NCBI RefSeq assembly: GCF_031599675.1
Contig: NZ_CP134223.1
Span: forward strand, 1,054,001 to 1,118,000
Source: Paenibacillus pedocola
GTDB taxonomy: Bacteria > Bacillota > Bacilli > Paenibacillales > Paenibacillaceae
Reading direction: 5' to 3'
DNA length: 64,000 nucleotides
Under the pieces are notes generated by a model, which searched no databases, was not told the DNA's origin, and saw only the letters and a list, made by a program, of their open reading frames with translations. This document shows, in pieces, positions 1 through 7,707 of the stretch. The first letter of the stretch is position 1; every line of letters begins with the position of its first letter. Position numbers and translations under genes: made by a program.

Positions 1-1
1 G

Positions 2-286
2 GGGCAGCCTCCGGGCATGCTCTATCACGGAACCCATGAGCCTGCCTTATCAGCTATTCTTAAGGAGGGCCTGAAGCCGATGGGTCGGCAGTATGTCCAT
101 TTGTCAGAGGGGCTGCAATTTGCCAGTCTGGCCGGCAGCCGCCGGGGGAAGCTTGTGATTCTTACGGTAGACACGGTTAAGGCTGCGGCTTCCGGTGTAA
201 CCTTCTATTATGCGGGCAATGAAGTGTGGTTGGCGGAGCAGGTTCCCGCGGACTGTATGGCTGTACTGGAAGAGCCAGAAGTATAA
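2..286 (+). CDS. kptA: RNA 2'-phosphotransferase, Tpt1/KptA family (5' end outside window)
   Basis: C-terminal half of a KptA/Tpt1-like enzyme, which transfers the 2'-phosphate of RNA to NAD. The frame is open to the first bases of the window, so the gene starts upstream. The visible part opens with PPGMLYHGT, resembling the PPG-LYHGT block of the family, followed by a HLSEG-type segment and the closing EVWLAEQVPADCM strand. Only about 94 of the usual 170-180 residues are present, because of the window edge rather than a lesion. The next gene starts 22 bp downstream on the same strand, so co-transcription with the glycosylase is likely. The family's role in bacteria is poorly defined; the assignment rests on motif recall. 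Confidence 0.8.
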   Translation, partial: GQPPGMLYHGTHEPALSAILKEGLKPMGRQYVHLSEGLQFASLAGSRRGKLVILTVDTVKAAASGVTFYYAGNEVWLAEQVPADCMAVLEEPEV

Positions 287-308
287 CTAGAAGAGCGGAG
301 GGCTGTTC

Positions 309-824
309 ATGGAGGAAGTGCCGGATCACCTGGATCACGGTCTGCAGATTGTCTTTATCGGCTTTAACCCGAGCATCCGCTCAGGGGAACTGGGGCATCA
401 TTATGCGAACCCGCGCAACAACTTTTGGAGGATTCTCCACCAGTCAGGTCTGACGCCGCGCCTGTACGAGGCCTCCGAGGATGGAGAGCTGCTGAAGCTG
501 GGGTATGGTTTTACGAACATTGTCGCCCGTCCAACGGTAGGTGCGGAGGATATTACCCGTGAAGAATATGCTGCAGGGAGGGAGCTGCTGAGAACCAAGC
601 TGGCCCTGTACCGGCCGGAAATTGCCTGTTTTGTAGGCAAAGGCGTCTACACTGAATTCAGCCGCAGAACCAAGGTGCAGTGGGGCTTTCAGCAGGAAGC
701 GCCGGTAGTTGACGGTGTACGCGAGTTCGTTGCCCCGTCCTCCAGCGGCCTGGTCCGTATGCCGATGCCGGAGATCGTGGATATTTACCGCAAACTATAT
801 GACTTTACCCATGAGGGTGTTTAA
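309..824 (+). CDS. mug: G/U(T) mismatch-specific DNA glycosylase, Mug family
   Basis: 171-residue uracil/thymine-DNA glycosylase of the Mug/TDG type, which removes U or T from mismatches with G in base-excision repair. The N-terminal motif is VFIGFNPS (E. coli Mug has VVFCGINPG, whose Asn activates water), followed by FAxPxNxFW-like HYANPRNNFWRIL and a C-terminal PSSSGLVRM loop matching the NPSGLSR intercalation loop of Mug. Length is normal for the family. The ATG has GGAGGG about 7 nt upstream. A symmetric terminator follows at 851-880. The first Asn of the Mug loop is replaced by Ser here (SSSGL), which may affect opposite-strand recognition. Confidence 0.88.
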   Translation: MEEVPDHLDHGLQIVFIGFNPSIRSGELGHHYANPRNNFWRILHQSGLTPRLYEASEDGELLKLGYGFTNIVARPTVGAEDITREEYAAGRELLRTKLALYRPEIACFVGKGVYTEFSRRTKVQWGFQQEAPVVDGVREFVAPSSSGLVRMPMPEIVDIYRKLYDFTHEGV

Positions 825-850
825 ATTAGACGCCAGGTTCATGGCAAAAG

Positions 851-880
851 AAAAACACCCTTGCCGGCAAGGGTGTTTTT
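851..880. terminator. Bidirectional intrinsic terminator
   Basis: Perfect 15-bp inverted repeat (851-865 against 866-880) with A-run on the left and T-run on the right. It separates the converging mug and tagO genes and can serve both. Confidence 0.85.
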
Positions 881-919
881 ACATATTACCGGCTGCCGAA
901 ATACCGGCATGCTTGAATA

Positions 920-1891
920 TCAGGTTTCGATCAACAGCAGGATGATCGAGGACAGCGACAGACAGACACTGACCAGATACAGGACGGCAACAACCTGCTT
1001 CTGGTTCAGTCCGGCTTTGAGCAGCCGGTAGTGTACCTGGCTGGCATCGGCCTGATAGATTGCTTTGCCTTGAATGAACCGTTTGATTACGACAAAAATA
1101 TTGTCGAAGATCGGCACGCCCATCGCCAGAATCGGGATGAACAACGACAGCACTGTGGCCTGCTTGAAGGCTCCATCCAGGGCGATTACCGCCAGGATAA
1201 AGCCGAGAAAGGTAGCGCCGGCGTCGCCCATGAAGATTTTGGCAGGTGCTTTGTTGAAGCGTAAGTAAGCAAGAGTAACACCGACCAGAGAAATGGCCAT
1301 GATGGCGGATGCGGACTGGCCCTTCATGAGTGCGACAATGAACAGCGTGATTGCTGAGATTGCCGTAAGTCCTCCCGCCAGGCCGTCCATGCCGTCGGAG
1401 AAATTAATAACCGTAGTGACACCGAAGATCCAGACGATCGTCAGTACGAACTGCAGAATGAACGGCAGGGAAATGTAGTCCCCGGAGAACGGGTTGATGA
1501 ACCCGGTAAAAGCATTGCCGGACAGGAACACAAGAATTGCCGCCGCAATCTGTACAATAAACTTGGGGAGCGCCGGGAAATCCTTGCCTTTTGTCTTGTA
1601 CCAGTCATCAATAGTACCTATAGTGAGCAGAAGCACCCCGCCGATGAAAAGGGCGAGCGTCTCCAGCGAGAAATCCCGGGCAAACAGCAGGTATGTAATG
1701 AAAAAACCGATAAATATCGCATAGCTGGCTGTCAGAGGAATAGGCTCCCTATGGATTTTACGTTCGACATCCTGCCGGGGCCTGTCCACAAAATCAAGCC
1801 GGAACGCAAGCTTGCCTAGCGGAGGGATGAGCAGGTAAACGATGAAAAATGACACCAGGAACGATAAAACGTATAAAATGACAATCACCAC
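920..1891 (-). CDS. tagO: Undecaprenyl-phosphate N-acetylglucosaminyl-1-phosphate transferase (TagO/WecA family)
   Basis: Polytopic membrane enzyme of the MraY/WecA superfamily (323 aa) that moves GlcNAc-1-phosphate from UDP-GlcNAc to undecaprenyl phosphate, the first step of wall teichoic acid or other lipid-linked glycans. Visible signatures: the DD pair in IGTIDDWYKT (about residues 91-100), the NFSDGMDGLAGG loop (about 164-175), the FMGDAGATFLGF motif and the C-terminal QVHYRLL segment of the WecA group (HHRLL-like). About ten hydrophobic segments are evident. It stands alone between a terminator and the divergent HAD gene. It could also feed the exopolysaccharide pathway of this window, but the EPS operon has its own initiating transferase. 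Confidence 0.9.
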   Translation of the reverse strand: MVIVILYVLSFLVSFFIVYLLIPPLGKLAFRLDFVDRPRQDVERKIHREPIPLTASYAIFIGFFITYLLFARDFSLETLALFIGGVLLLTIGTIDDWYKTKGKDFPALPKFIVQIAAAILVFLSGNAFTGFINPFSGDYISLPFILQFVLTIVWIFGVTTVINFSDGMDGLAGGLTAISAITLFIVALMKGQSASAIMAISLVGVTLAYLRFNKAPAKIFMGDAGATFLGFILAVIALDGAFKQATVLSLFIPILAMGVPIFDNIFVVIKRFIQGKAIYQADASQVHYRLLKAGLNQKQVVAVLYLVSVCLSLSSIILLLIET

Positions 1892-1975
1892 CGTTGATTT
1901 TTTTAAACAGGTCTGTCTAAATTATATCGCAGAGCATGTTATCTTGTCGATTGGACGTAAATTTGGAGGCGAATC

Positions 1976-2662
1976 ATGAAATACGATGTGATTTTATTTG
2001 ATGCGGACGATACCCTGTTTGATTATGGAATGGCAGAGGGGCAGGCTTTCATGAATGTGTTTGCCCATTTCGGGCTGCCGACCGGAGCCGAGGAGTATGC
2101 GGCCAGCTACCAGACCATCAACCGGGCGCTGTGGGCGGATCTGGAAGCAGGGCGCGTTACTTCCGCTGCACTGCGGGTGGAACGGTTTAACCGGCTGTTT
2201 GCCGCCCATCAGCTCGATCTGAACCCGGAGGAATTCAGCCAGGCCTATCTGCGGTTTCTGGGGGAAGGCACGTTTCTGATTCAAGGAGCAATAGAGCTGT
2301 GCCGGGAGCTGGCGGAATGCAGACTGGCGATTATTACGAACGGGTTCAAGGATGTGCAGCTGTCCAGAATTCAGGGATCGCCGCTTGCGGACACTTTTGA
2401 GCAGATTATTATTTCGGAGGAAGCGGGTTATCAAAAGCCGGCTGCCGGCATTTTCGACTATGCTTTTGAAAAGCTGGGAATTACGGATAAGCACAGGGTG
2501 CTGATTGTCGGGGACTCGCTGACCTCGGATATCCAGGGGGGGATCAACTACGGTATCGATACCTGCTGGTTCAATCCGCTGGGGAAGGCTAACGGTGCAG
2601 GGATTATGCCGACCTATGAAATCCGTGAGCTGGCTGCACTGCTGGAGATTGTCCGTGAATAG
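1976..2662 (+). CDS. HAD-superfamily 5'-nucleotidase, YjjG/YfnB type
   Basis: 228-residue haloacid-dehalogenase phosphatase. Motif I is DADDTLFD near the N-terminus (nucleophile and general acid Asp), motif II is IITNG, motif III the Lys of GYQKPAAGIFDYAF, and motif IV VGDSLTSDIQGG. The cap region and overall sequence resemble YjjG (house-cleaning pyrimidine 5'-nucleotidase) and B. subtilis YfnB. It probably hydrolyses non-canonical or surplus nucleoside monophosphates in the cytoplasm. GGAGG lies 8 nt before the ATG. It is divergent from tagO with an 84-bp shared promoter region. Confidence 0.85.
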   Translation: MKYDVILFDADDTLFDYGMAEGQAFMNVFAHFGLPTGAEEYAASYQTINRALWADLEAGRVTSAALRVERFNRLFAAHQLDLNPEEFSQAYLRFLGEGTFLIQGAIELCRELAECRLAIITNGFKDVQLSRIQGSPLADTFEQIIISEEAGYQKPAAGIFDYAFEKLGITDKHRVLIVGDSLTSDIQGGINYGIDTCWFNPLGKANGAGIMPTYEIRELAALLEIVRE

Positions 2663-2783
2663 CAAGCGGACCCTCTAGGGCGTTTTTCCGTTAGAAAAAG
2701 GTTGGCGGGGTTCTTCTGGTGGTAAATATATGAAGACGCAACATTCATTTCTACATCATTCTAATACACGGGAGAGGATAGCT

Positions 2784-3449
2784 ATGAATTTGAATAAAAA
2801 ATGGCTGATTGCCGCGGTCGTTACAGGCATGGCGGTGACCGGCTCAGCAGGGGTCTATGCCGGAGCCAAATTACAGCAGATCAAAGCTTATTTAAACCAC
2901 AGCATTGGAGTGGTCGTTGACGGTACGCCCTACTGGCTCAAGGACGGCAACGGCAAAACCTTAACGCCGATTACCTACGAAGGTCTTACGTATCTGCCAA
3001 TCCGCTCGGTTGCAGATGCCCTGGATGTGCCTATCACGTATGATTCCGTAAATTATAAAGTCAGAATTGGCAGCGGTGCGGACACGGCTCAAACGCCGGG
3101 AACTTCCGGAAGCACTCCGGTGGAGAGCACGTTGCGGCCGGTCAACCTGCCGAAGGATTTCCCGATCCCGGGAGATGCCATCATTGCGACTACAGTAGAT
3201 ACGGATGCGGACGGAGTGAAGAAGGCTGCGTTCAGCTATTCAACGCAGGAATCGCTGGATACAATGGGCTTCGTGTACAGTGAGTATGTCCGGATAAAAC
3301 GGCTGGAGAATGCTTCCCAGACTGTGACTTCAACAACGGTCAAAATTACCGGCCTTCTGGGCGGCACAAGTCCGGTCTCGATTACAGGCAAGCCGTCCAC
3401 CGCCCGTCCCGGCTTCACTATTTTTACGATCACCTGGTCAGAGAGCTGA
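2784..3449 (+). CDS. Secreted protein with copper-amine-oxidase N-terminal (stalk) domain
   Basis: 221 residues from the ATG at 2784, chosen because GGGAGAGG precedes it and the protein then begins with a clean signal peptide (MNLNKKWLIAAVVTGMAVTG). The mature part has the VVVDGTPYWLKDGNGKTLTPITYEGLTYLPIRSVADAL pattern of the copper-amine-oxidase N-like domain (residues ~40-90), common in secreted Paenibacillus proteins and not itself an oxidase. A Thr/Ser/Pro spacer and an unrecognised C-terminal domain (~115-221) follow. A small longer reading frame from 2730 lacks a ribosome binding site. The function is unknown; an extracellular or wall-associated role is inferred. Confidence 0.75.
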   Translation: MNLNKKWLIAAVVTGMAVTGSAGVYAGAKLQQIKAYLNHSIGVVVDGTPYWLKDGNGKTLTPITYEGLTYLPIRSVADALDVPITYDSVNYKVRIGSGADTAQTPGTSGSTPVESTLRPVNLPKDFPIPGDAIIATTVDTDADGVKKAAFSYSTQESLDTMGFVYSEYVRIKRLENASQTVTSTTVKITGLLGGTSPVSITGKPSTARPGFTIFTITWSES

Positions 3450-3487
3450 TCTTAATTTCGCCTGCGGAATAGGAAATAACATACCAA

Positions 3488-3522
3488 CAGCTGCGTTCCA
3501 GGGCCGGAACGCAGCTGTTTGT
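3488..3522 (+). terminator. Intrinsic terminator
   Basis: 12-bp perfect stem CAGCTGCGTTCC (3488-3499) / GGAACGCAGCTG (3506-3517), 6-nt loop, then TTTGTGTT. It ends the stalk-domain gene and lies before the stop of the converging mhqO-like gene. Confidence 0.75.
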
Positions 3523-3550
3523 GTTGCTGTTACAAGAGGCAGGCCGGGAC

Positions 3551-4534
3551 TCAAGCCTGCTGACGGGTATCCAGCGGCTTGAGATGGGCTTCGATCTGGG
3601 CGCGTTTGTCTTCCAGAAACGGCGGAAGAGCGAGAGATTCGCCGAGATGCTCCATAGGCTCGTCGGTGGCAAACCCGGGTCCGTCCGTAGCCAGCTCGAA
3701 CAAAATGCCGTTGGGTTCGCGGAAGTACAGGGAACGGAAATAGAAACGGTCAACGAAGCCGGAATTGGGCAGCTGAACGGTGCGGATGCGCTCGATCCAC
3801 AGCTTGAGTTCCTCCTCATTGTCGACCCGGAAGGCGACATGATGCACGCCGCCCCGGCCAAGCCGCTCCTGCGGAAGATCGGTGCGCTCTTCCAGATGCA
3901 CTTCAGCACCGGAGCCGCCTTCGCCGGTTTCGAATACCACGACATCCGGCTGTCCGGCTACGGTTGATGGATAGCTTCCTTTGCGGCGGAAGCCCAAGAG
4001 ATCCTCCAGAATGAGCGCGGTATGTTCTGCATTTTCAACGGTGAGATGAGCGGGGCCGAGCCCGGTAATGCCGTATTCGGCTGGTACGGGGCTGCCCGCC
4101 CATGGCTTGCCTCCGGCAACGCCCTGATTGTTCTGATCGGATACGAGCAGGAACCGCTGTCCTTCATGATCACGGAAGCCCAGCGTTTGGCGGCCTCCAC
4201 GTTCAGTGATGGTCTCATGCTCTACGTTAAGGTCTGTAAACCGCTGCTTCCAATAGTCCAGTGCCTGATCATCCGGCACGCGCAGCGACAGTGCGGAGAT
4301 GCTGTTGTTGCCGTCACGGTTGCGTCCGGCGTTCGGAAGCTCGAAGAAGGTCAGCTCTGTGCCGGGATTGCCTGCTTCGTCGCCGTAGAACAGGTGATAG
4401 ACAGAGATGTCATCCTGATTGACTGTTTTTTTGATCAGCCGCAGTCCAAGCACTTCAGTGTAAAATTTGTAATTCTCCGGCGCTTTGGCTGTAATCGCAG
4501 ATACGTGGTGAAGGCCTTTTAATGTTAAACTCAT
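3551..4534 (-). CDS. mhqO: VOC-family ring-cleaving dioxygenase, MhqO type
   Basis: 327-residue protein with two vicinal-oxygen-chelate (glyoxalase/extradiol dioxygenase) modules: LKGLHHVSAITAKAPENYKFYTEVLGLRLIKKTVNQDD at the start (metal His) and ITGLGPAHLTVENAEHTALILEDLLGFRR about residue 155, with a second metal His in GGVHHVAFRVD and Glu in PNGILFELATD. It resembles B. subtilis MhqO/MhqA, induced by quinones and thiol-reactive electrophiles through MhqR. It probably cleaves or detoxifies hydroquinone-type compounds. TTCAAGGAGGG lies just before the ATG. No MhqR palindrome is evident in the short upstream region. Confidence 0.85.
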   Translation of the reverse strand: MSLTLKGLHHVSAITAKAPENYKFYTEVLGLRLIKKTVNQDDISVYHLFYGDEAGNPGTELTFFELPNAGRNRDGNNSISALSLRVPDDQALDYWKQRFTDLNVEHETITERGGRQTLGFRDHEGQRFLLVSDQNNQGVAGGKPWAGSPVPAEYGITGLGPAHLTVENAEHTALILEDLLGFRRKGSYPSTVAGQPDVVVFETGEGGSGAEVHLEERTDLPQERLGRGGVHHVAFRVDNEEELKLWIERIRTVQLPNSGFVDRFYFRSLYFREPNGILFELATDGPGFATDEPMEHLGESLALPPFLEDKRAQIEAHLKPLDTRQQA

Positions 4535-4615
4535 GGTGTACCCTCCTTGAAAGTGTATTTACAAATAATAATGTATGGAAAGATAGGAATGAGTCAGTTA
4601 CTGGTCCAACGGAAG

Positions 4616-4644
4616 TTTAGTGAATAATATTAAGTTACTATAAT
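4616..4644 (+). promoter_or_regulatory. Candidate sigma-A promoter of the AAC(3)-like gene
   Basis: Perfect -10 TATAAT at 4639-4644 with a weak -35 (TTTAGT, 4616-4621) at 17-nt spacing; the start codon is at 4711. Confidence 0.45.
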
Positions 4645-4710
4645 TTTATAAGTAAACTATGATGATTGCAAGCGGAGATTTTAACCTATCCAGATAAGGA
4701 GAGAAATGTA

Positions 4711-5520
4711 ATGCATACCGAAGCCAGTCTGCTGAAGCAGCTAAAGGAGCTTGGAATTAACCCGCGGGGGACACTGCTGGTTCATTCTTCATTCAAAAGC
4801 ATCGGACCCGTGCAGGGTGGTGCAGATACGGTGCTGGATGTGCTGTCAGAGTATATGAAGGATGGACTGCTCGTCCTGCCTACGCATACCTGGTCGTATA
4901 TTGATGCTGGTCATCCGCGGTTTTCTGTGGAGGAATCGCCTGTTTGTGTCGGCATTCTGCCGGAGCTGTTCCGGCGGCGCCCGGGTGTCATCCGCTCCTG
5001 GCATCCGACCCACTCCGTGGCAGCCCTCGGCCTGGATGCTAAAGCTTTCACTGCCGGAGATCACCGCTGGGATACCCCATGCGCCCGGGGTTCGGTCTAC
5101 GGCAAGCTGCTGGACCGGAGCGCGGAGATTATGCTGCTTGGCGTCGATCTGCGGCGCAATACGTTCATTCACGGCATTGAGGAATGGGTTGACATTCCCG
5201 GCAGAATGACCGATGAGCCTGAGCTGCTGTACACAATCACTCCTGATGGCACGGAAATTGCCGTGCCGTCACGCAGACATTGCGGTCTGTCGTGGTCGCA
5301 GCATTTCTGGAAGGTGGAGCAGGTTCTGGAGGACGGGGGAGCCTTGCGCAAAGGCCGCTTTGGAGATGCGGCTGTTATGATCTGCAGCGCTGTAGGTACT
5401 ACGGAAATCCTGAGCAGGATGCTGGCGGAGAATCCTGATCTGTTCGGTGACAACGAACCGTTACAAGGCCAGGACATACCGGAGCCGCTGCCCAAGACGA
5501 AACGGGGACTCCCGGAATAA
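4711..5520 (+). CDS. Aminoglycoside N(3)-acetyltransferase family protein
   Basis: 269 residues from the ATG at 4711, set by AAGGAGAG 7 nt upstream (an upstream TTG has no such site). It is an AAC(3)-family (YokD-like) acetyl-CoA-dependent N-acetyltransferase: LLVHSSFKSIGPVQGGADTV near the N-terminus, LVLPTHTWS, the RSWHPTHSVAALG block carrying the conserved His of the family, and GVDLRRNTFIHGIEEW. Plasmid AAC(3) enzymes modify the 3-amino group of 2-deoxystreptamine antibiotics; many chromosomal homologues have other or no drug substrates. It sits alone with its own promoter. Resistance should not be concluded from sequence only. Confidence 0.85.
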   Translation: MHTEASLLKQLKELGINPRGTLLVHSSFKSIGPVQGGADTVLDVLSEYMKDGLLVLPTHTWSYIDAGHPRFSVEESPVCVGILPELFRRRPGVIRSWHPTHSVAALGLDAKAFTAGDHRWDTPCARGSVYGKLLDRSAEIMLLGVDLRRNTFIHGIEEWVDIPGRMTDEPELLYTITPDGTEIAVPSRRHCGLSWSQHFWKVEQVLEDGGALRKGRFGDAAVMICSAVGTTEILSRMLAENPDLFGDNEPLQGQDIPEPLPKTKRGLPE

Positions 5521-5591
5521 CCTGCTGGGCCAGGGTGTTCTGCACTATTGGAATCCCAAGCTGAAGCTACACTAGTATCTCCTAAATAAGG

Positions 5592-5621
5592 TTGACACTG
5601 TTTGGAAATACATGGTAATCT
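5592..5621 (+). promoter_or_regulatory. Candidate sigma-A promoter for the 48-residue gene
   Basis: Consensus -35 TTGACA (5592-5597), 18-nt spacer, -10 TAATCT (5616-5621), 48 bp ahead of the start codon at 5669. Confidence 0.5.
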
Positions 5622-5668
5622 GGCTACAAATTTACGGCCGGCATTTGGCTGAGGGAGGCGAAGGATCA

Positions 5669-5815
5669 ATGAATAAGGTGAACCGGTATGAACAGAAGCT
5701 CCAGCACGGCTGGAATGAGCAAGTTCTACTATCCAACCAAACCGCATTTGATTCCTATATAGAGGGTACCCAGGTATCACGCAGCGCTCCCTTGCCTCCC
5801 GGTATGCAGGTCTAA
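5669..5815 (+). CDS. Small hypothetical protein (48 aa)
   Basis: Begins MNKVNRYEQKLQHGWNEQ and ends APLPPGMQV. I do not recognise it. The case for a real gene is the layout: a consensus -35/-10 pair (5592-5621), GGGAGG about 10 nt before the ATG, and a hairpin plus T-run terminator starting 36 bp after the stop. It has no membrane segment, no Cys and no signal peptide; it is probably a small cytoplasmic protein rich in Gln/Asn and charged residues at the N-terminus. Upstream in-frame codons exist but lack a binding site. Confidence 0.5.
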   Translation: MNKVNRYEQKLQHGWNEQVLLSNQTAFDSYIEGTQVSRSAPLPPGMQV

Positions 5816-5850
5816 CCCTGCACCGCTGATATGGCTATACCGGGAACTCA

Positions 5851-5878
5851 GGCTGCGTGCACCGCAGTCTTTTTCTTT
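5851..5878 (+). terminator. Intrinsic terminator
   Basis: GGCTGCG (5851-5857) / CGCAGTC (5863-5869) with one G-U pair, followed by TTTTTCTTT. It closes the 48-residue gene unit. Confidence 0.6.
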
Positions 5879-5939
5879 GCCCTTGGATAGGGCAGGGGAG
5901 AAGACGGCGGGACGCAGCTTTTTTATTGTCCGGCGGGTG

Positions 5940-6180
5940 AAACGTACAAATCAGAGGTATAAATCCCTCTGATTCCGCCGCACGCGGGCAAAACGGCGGA
6001 ATCAGAGGTATAAATCCCTCTGATTCCGCCGCACCCGGGCGAAACGTACAAATCAGAGGTATAAATCCCTCTGATTCCGCCGCACGCGGGCGAAACGTAC
6101 GAATCAGAGGTAAAAAACCCTCTGATTCTGCCGCATGCGGGCAAAACGGCCAAATCAGAGGTATAAATCCCTCTGATTTC
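5940..6180. repeat. 51-bp hairpin tandem repeat array, five copies
   Basis: Five units start exactly 51 bp apart (AATCAGAGG at 5949, 6000, 6051, 6102, 6153). Each unit holds an inverted repeat AATCAGAGG / CCTCTGATT around a TATAAATC loop, then a GC-rich spacer (CCGCCGCACGCGGGC with small changes) and AAACGTAC or AAACGGCS. Since 51 is a multiple of three, more than one minus-strand frame stays open across the array (for example 17-residue periods containing ESEGFIPLI), but no ribosome binding site or recognisable protein supports a gene. The array lies in the gap between the 48-aa and 62-aa genes. Confidence 0.9.
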
Positions 6181-6272
6181 GCAGTGTGCATATCTCGGGA
6201 CACTTATGTACCGATTCCCGGCAACTGAAATTCTAAGAAAAACTTCAACCCACCCTGAAAGGAGAGAGAAGC

Positions 6273-6461
6273 ATGAATACAAAGATGAATTGGCAAGAGC
6301 GGGAGGATATACAGGCCCTATCTCTATCCGTTTCCCCTGATTACTCCACTATATTCCAGCGCGTACAACCCGATGAGCGAGAGCCTTATCTGTCCGTCTG
6401 TCTCAAGTATCCTGCTTCCTCTCCTGTGAGGTGGAAGAAGAGGGTTCTCCCAAGGCTATAA
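6273..6461 (+). CDS. Small hypothetical protein (62 aa)
   Basis: Begins [19 protein letters not shown] recognise no domain. GAAAGGAGAGAGAAGC gives a good ribosome binding site, and a 14-bp terminator-like hairpin overlaps the stop codon. It follows the 51-bp repeat array. The C-terminus is basic ([10 protein letters not shown]). It may be a real small protein or a leader frame upstream of the pyrophosphatase gene; codon use does not settle it. Confidence 0.35.
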   Translation: MNTKMNWQEREDIQALSLSVSPDYSTIFQRVQPDEREPYLSVCLKYPASSPVRWKKRVLPRL

Positions 6462-6501
6462 CCTGCTTACGGAGTTTTTTCGTGAGCGGGTTATTATTTT
6501 A
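6458..6501 (+). terminator. Terminator-like hairpin before ppaC
   Basis: 14-bp stem ATAACCTGCTTACG (6458-6471) / CGTGAGCGGGTTAT (6481-6494) with two G-U pairs, followed by TATTTTAT. It would end a transcript of the 62-aa gene ahead of ppaC. Confidence 0.5.
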
Positions 6502-6607
6502 TAGGCAGCAGCCGGAGAGGGATGATAACTTCCTGCTCCTTGTCTGGCTTGTCCCTATCAATGTATGGTATATTATTCTCACAAAAAACAAAGTAAGGAG
6601 ATTGGAA

Positions 6608-7540
6608 ATGGAAAAAACTTTGATCTTTGGACACAAAAATCCGGATACGGATACGATTTGTTCGGCAATTGCCTATGCTGCACTTAAGAAGGAACTGGGC
6701 TGGGATGCTGAACCGGTTCGTCTGGGAGAGGTAAGCGGCGAAACCCAGTTTGCGCTGGATCAATTCGGCGTGGCTGCACCTAGACTGGTTGAGAATGTTG
6801 CAGGGGAAGCTAAACAGGTCATCCTGGTTGACCATAATGAACGCCAGCAGAGTGCGAATGATATCGATCAGGTGCGTGTGGTTGAGGTTATTGACCATCA
6901 CCGGATCGCTAACTTTGAAACGGCTCACCCGCTGTACTACCGTGCCGAGCCTGTAGGCTGCACAGCAACAATACTGAACAAGCTGTACAAAGAGAATGGA
7001 GTAGCCATACCTAAGGAGATCGCCGGCCTGATGCTGTCTGCTATCATTTCCGATTCCTTGCTGTTCAAATCTCCTACCTGCACAGAAGAGGATGTAGCCG
7101 CTGCGCGCGAACTGGCTGAAATTGCCGGTGTAGATGCCGAAAGCTACGGCCTGTCCATGCTTAAAGCCGGAGCTGACCTCAGCGACAAGAGCATTGCCCA
7201 GCTCATCTCCCTCGATGCCAAAGAATTCAAAATGGGTGACTACAAAGTGGAAATTGCCCAAGTGAATGCGGTTGACGTGAACGATGTGCTCTCCAAGCAG
7301 GCGGAGCTGGAAACGGCCCTTACTGCGATCATTGATGAAAAAGGACTGGATCTGTTCCTGTTCGTAGTGACAGATATCCTGAACAATGATTCCGTGGGTC
7401 TGGCACTGGGCCGTGTTGCCGGTGCAGTTGAGCAGGCTTACAATGTGAAGCTGGATGACAACAAAGCAATTCTTAAGGGCGTTGTCTCCCGCAAATCGCA
7501 AATCGTGCCGGTTCTGACTGAAACGATTGCTAAGCTGTAA
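6608..7540 (+). CDS. ppaC: Manganese-dependent inorganic pyrophosphatase (family II)
   Basis: 310 residues from the ATG at 6608 (AAGGAG 8 nt upstream); a longer frame from 6431 is only upstream noise. DHH/DHHA2 family: metal ligands in FGHKNPDTD (His9, Asp13, Asp15), VDHNE (Asp75) and the signature DHH at residues 96-98, then the C-terminal DHHA2 lobe with SRKSQIVP. It hydrolyses cytoplasmic pyrophosphate and so drives biosynthesis. Length and motifs fit B. subtilis PpaC (309 aa) closely. It is monocistronic, with a terminator downstream. Confidence 0.95.
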   Translation: MEKTLIFGHKNPDTDTICSAIAYAALKKELGWDAEPVRLGEVSGETQFALDQFGVAAPRLVENVAGEAKQVILVDHNERQQSANDIDQVRVVEVIDHHRIANFETAHPLYYRAEPVGCTATILNKLYKENGVAIPKEIAGLMLSAIISDSLLFKSPTCTEEDVAAARELAEIAGVDAESYGLSMLKAGADLSDKSIAQLISLDAKEFKMGDYKVEIAQVNAVDVNDVLSKQAELETALTAIIDEKGLDLFLFVVTDILNNDSVGLALGRVAGAVEQAYNVKLDDNKAILKGVVSRKSQIVPVLTETIAKL

Positions 7541-7597
7541 CTAATATTAGTATTTGTCAGCCTTGAACGGCTGGCAGCCTATAATCATGCGTAACAG

Positions 7598-7643
7598 GCC
7601 TCTGCCGGGGGAATGAAGTGGATTCCTGGCAGAGGCTTTGTTT
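7598..7643 (+). terminator. Intrinsic terminator of ppaC
   Basis: GCCTCTGCC (7598-7606) / GGCAGAGGC (7628-7636), 21-nt loop, followed by TTTGTTTTG. Confidence 0.7.
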
Positions 7644-7707
7644 TGCCAAAATGGTCTTTGCGTTCTATACTTAGTCTACAACATTGAGTTAGGAAGGAGC
7701 CGGAACA

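Noticed and set aside
4711-5520. Acquired antibiotic-resistance cassette
   Set aside because: AAC(3)-like gene has base composition like its neighbours and no mobile element around; chromosomal homologues are common in Bacillales.
5940-6180. CRISPR array
   Set aside because: Units are contiguous with similar spacers, only five copies, palindromic arms and no cas genes nearby.
5835-6282. Minus-strand frames across the 51-bp array (17-residue repeats with ESEGFIPLI)
   Set aside because: The frames are open because the period is a multiple of three; no ribosome binding site or recognisable domain, and two frames are open at once. Kept as a repeat only.
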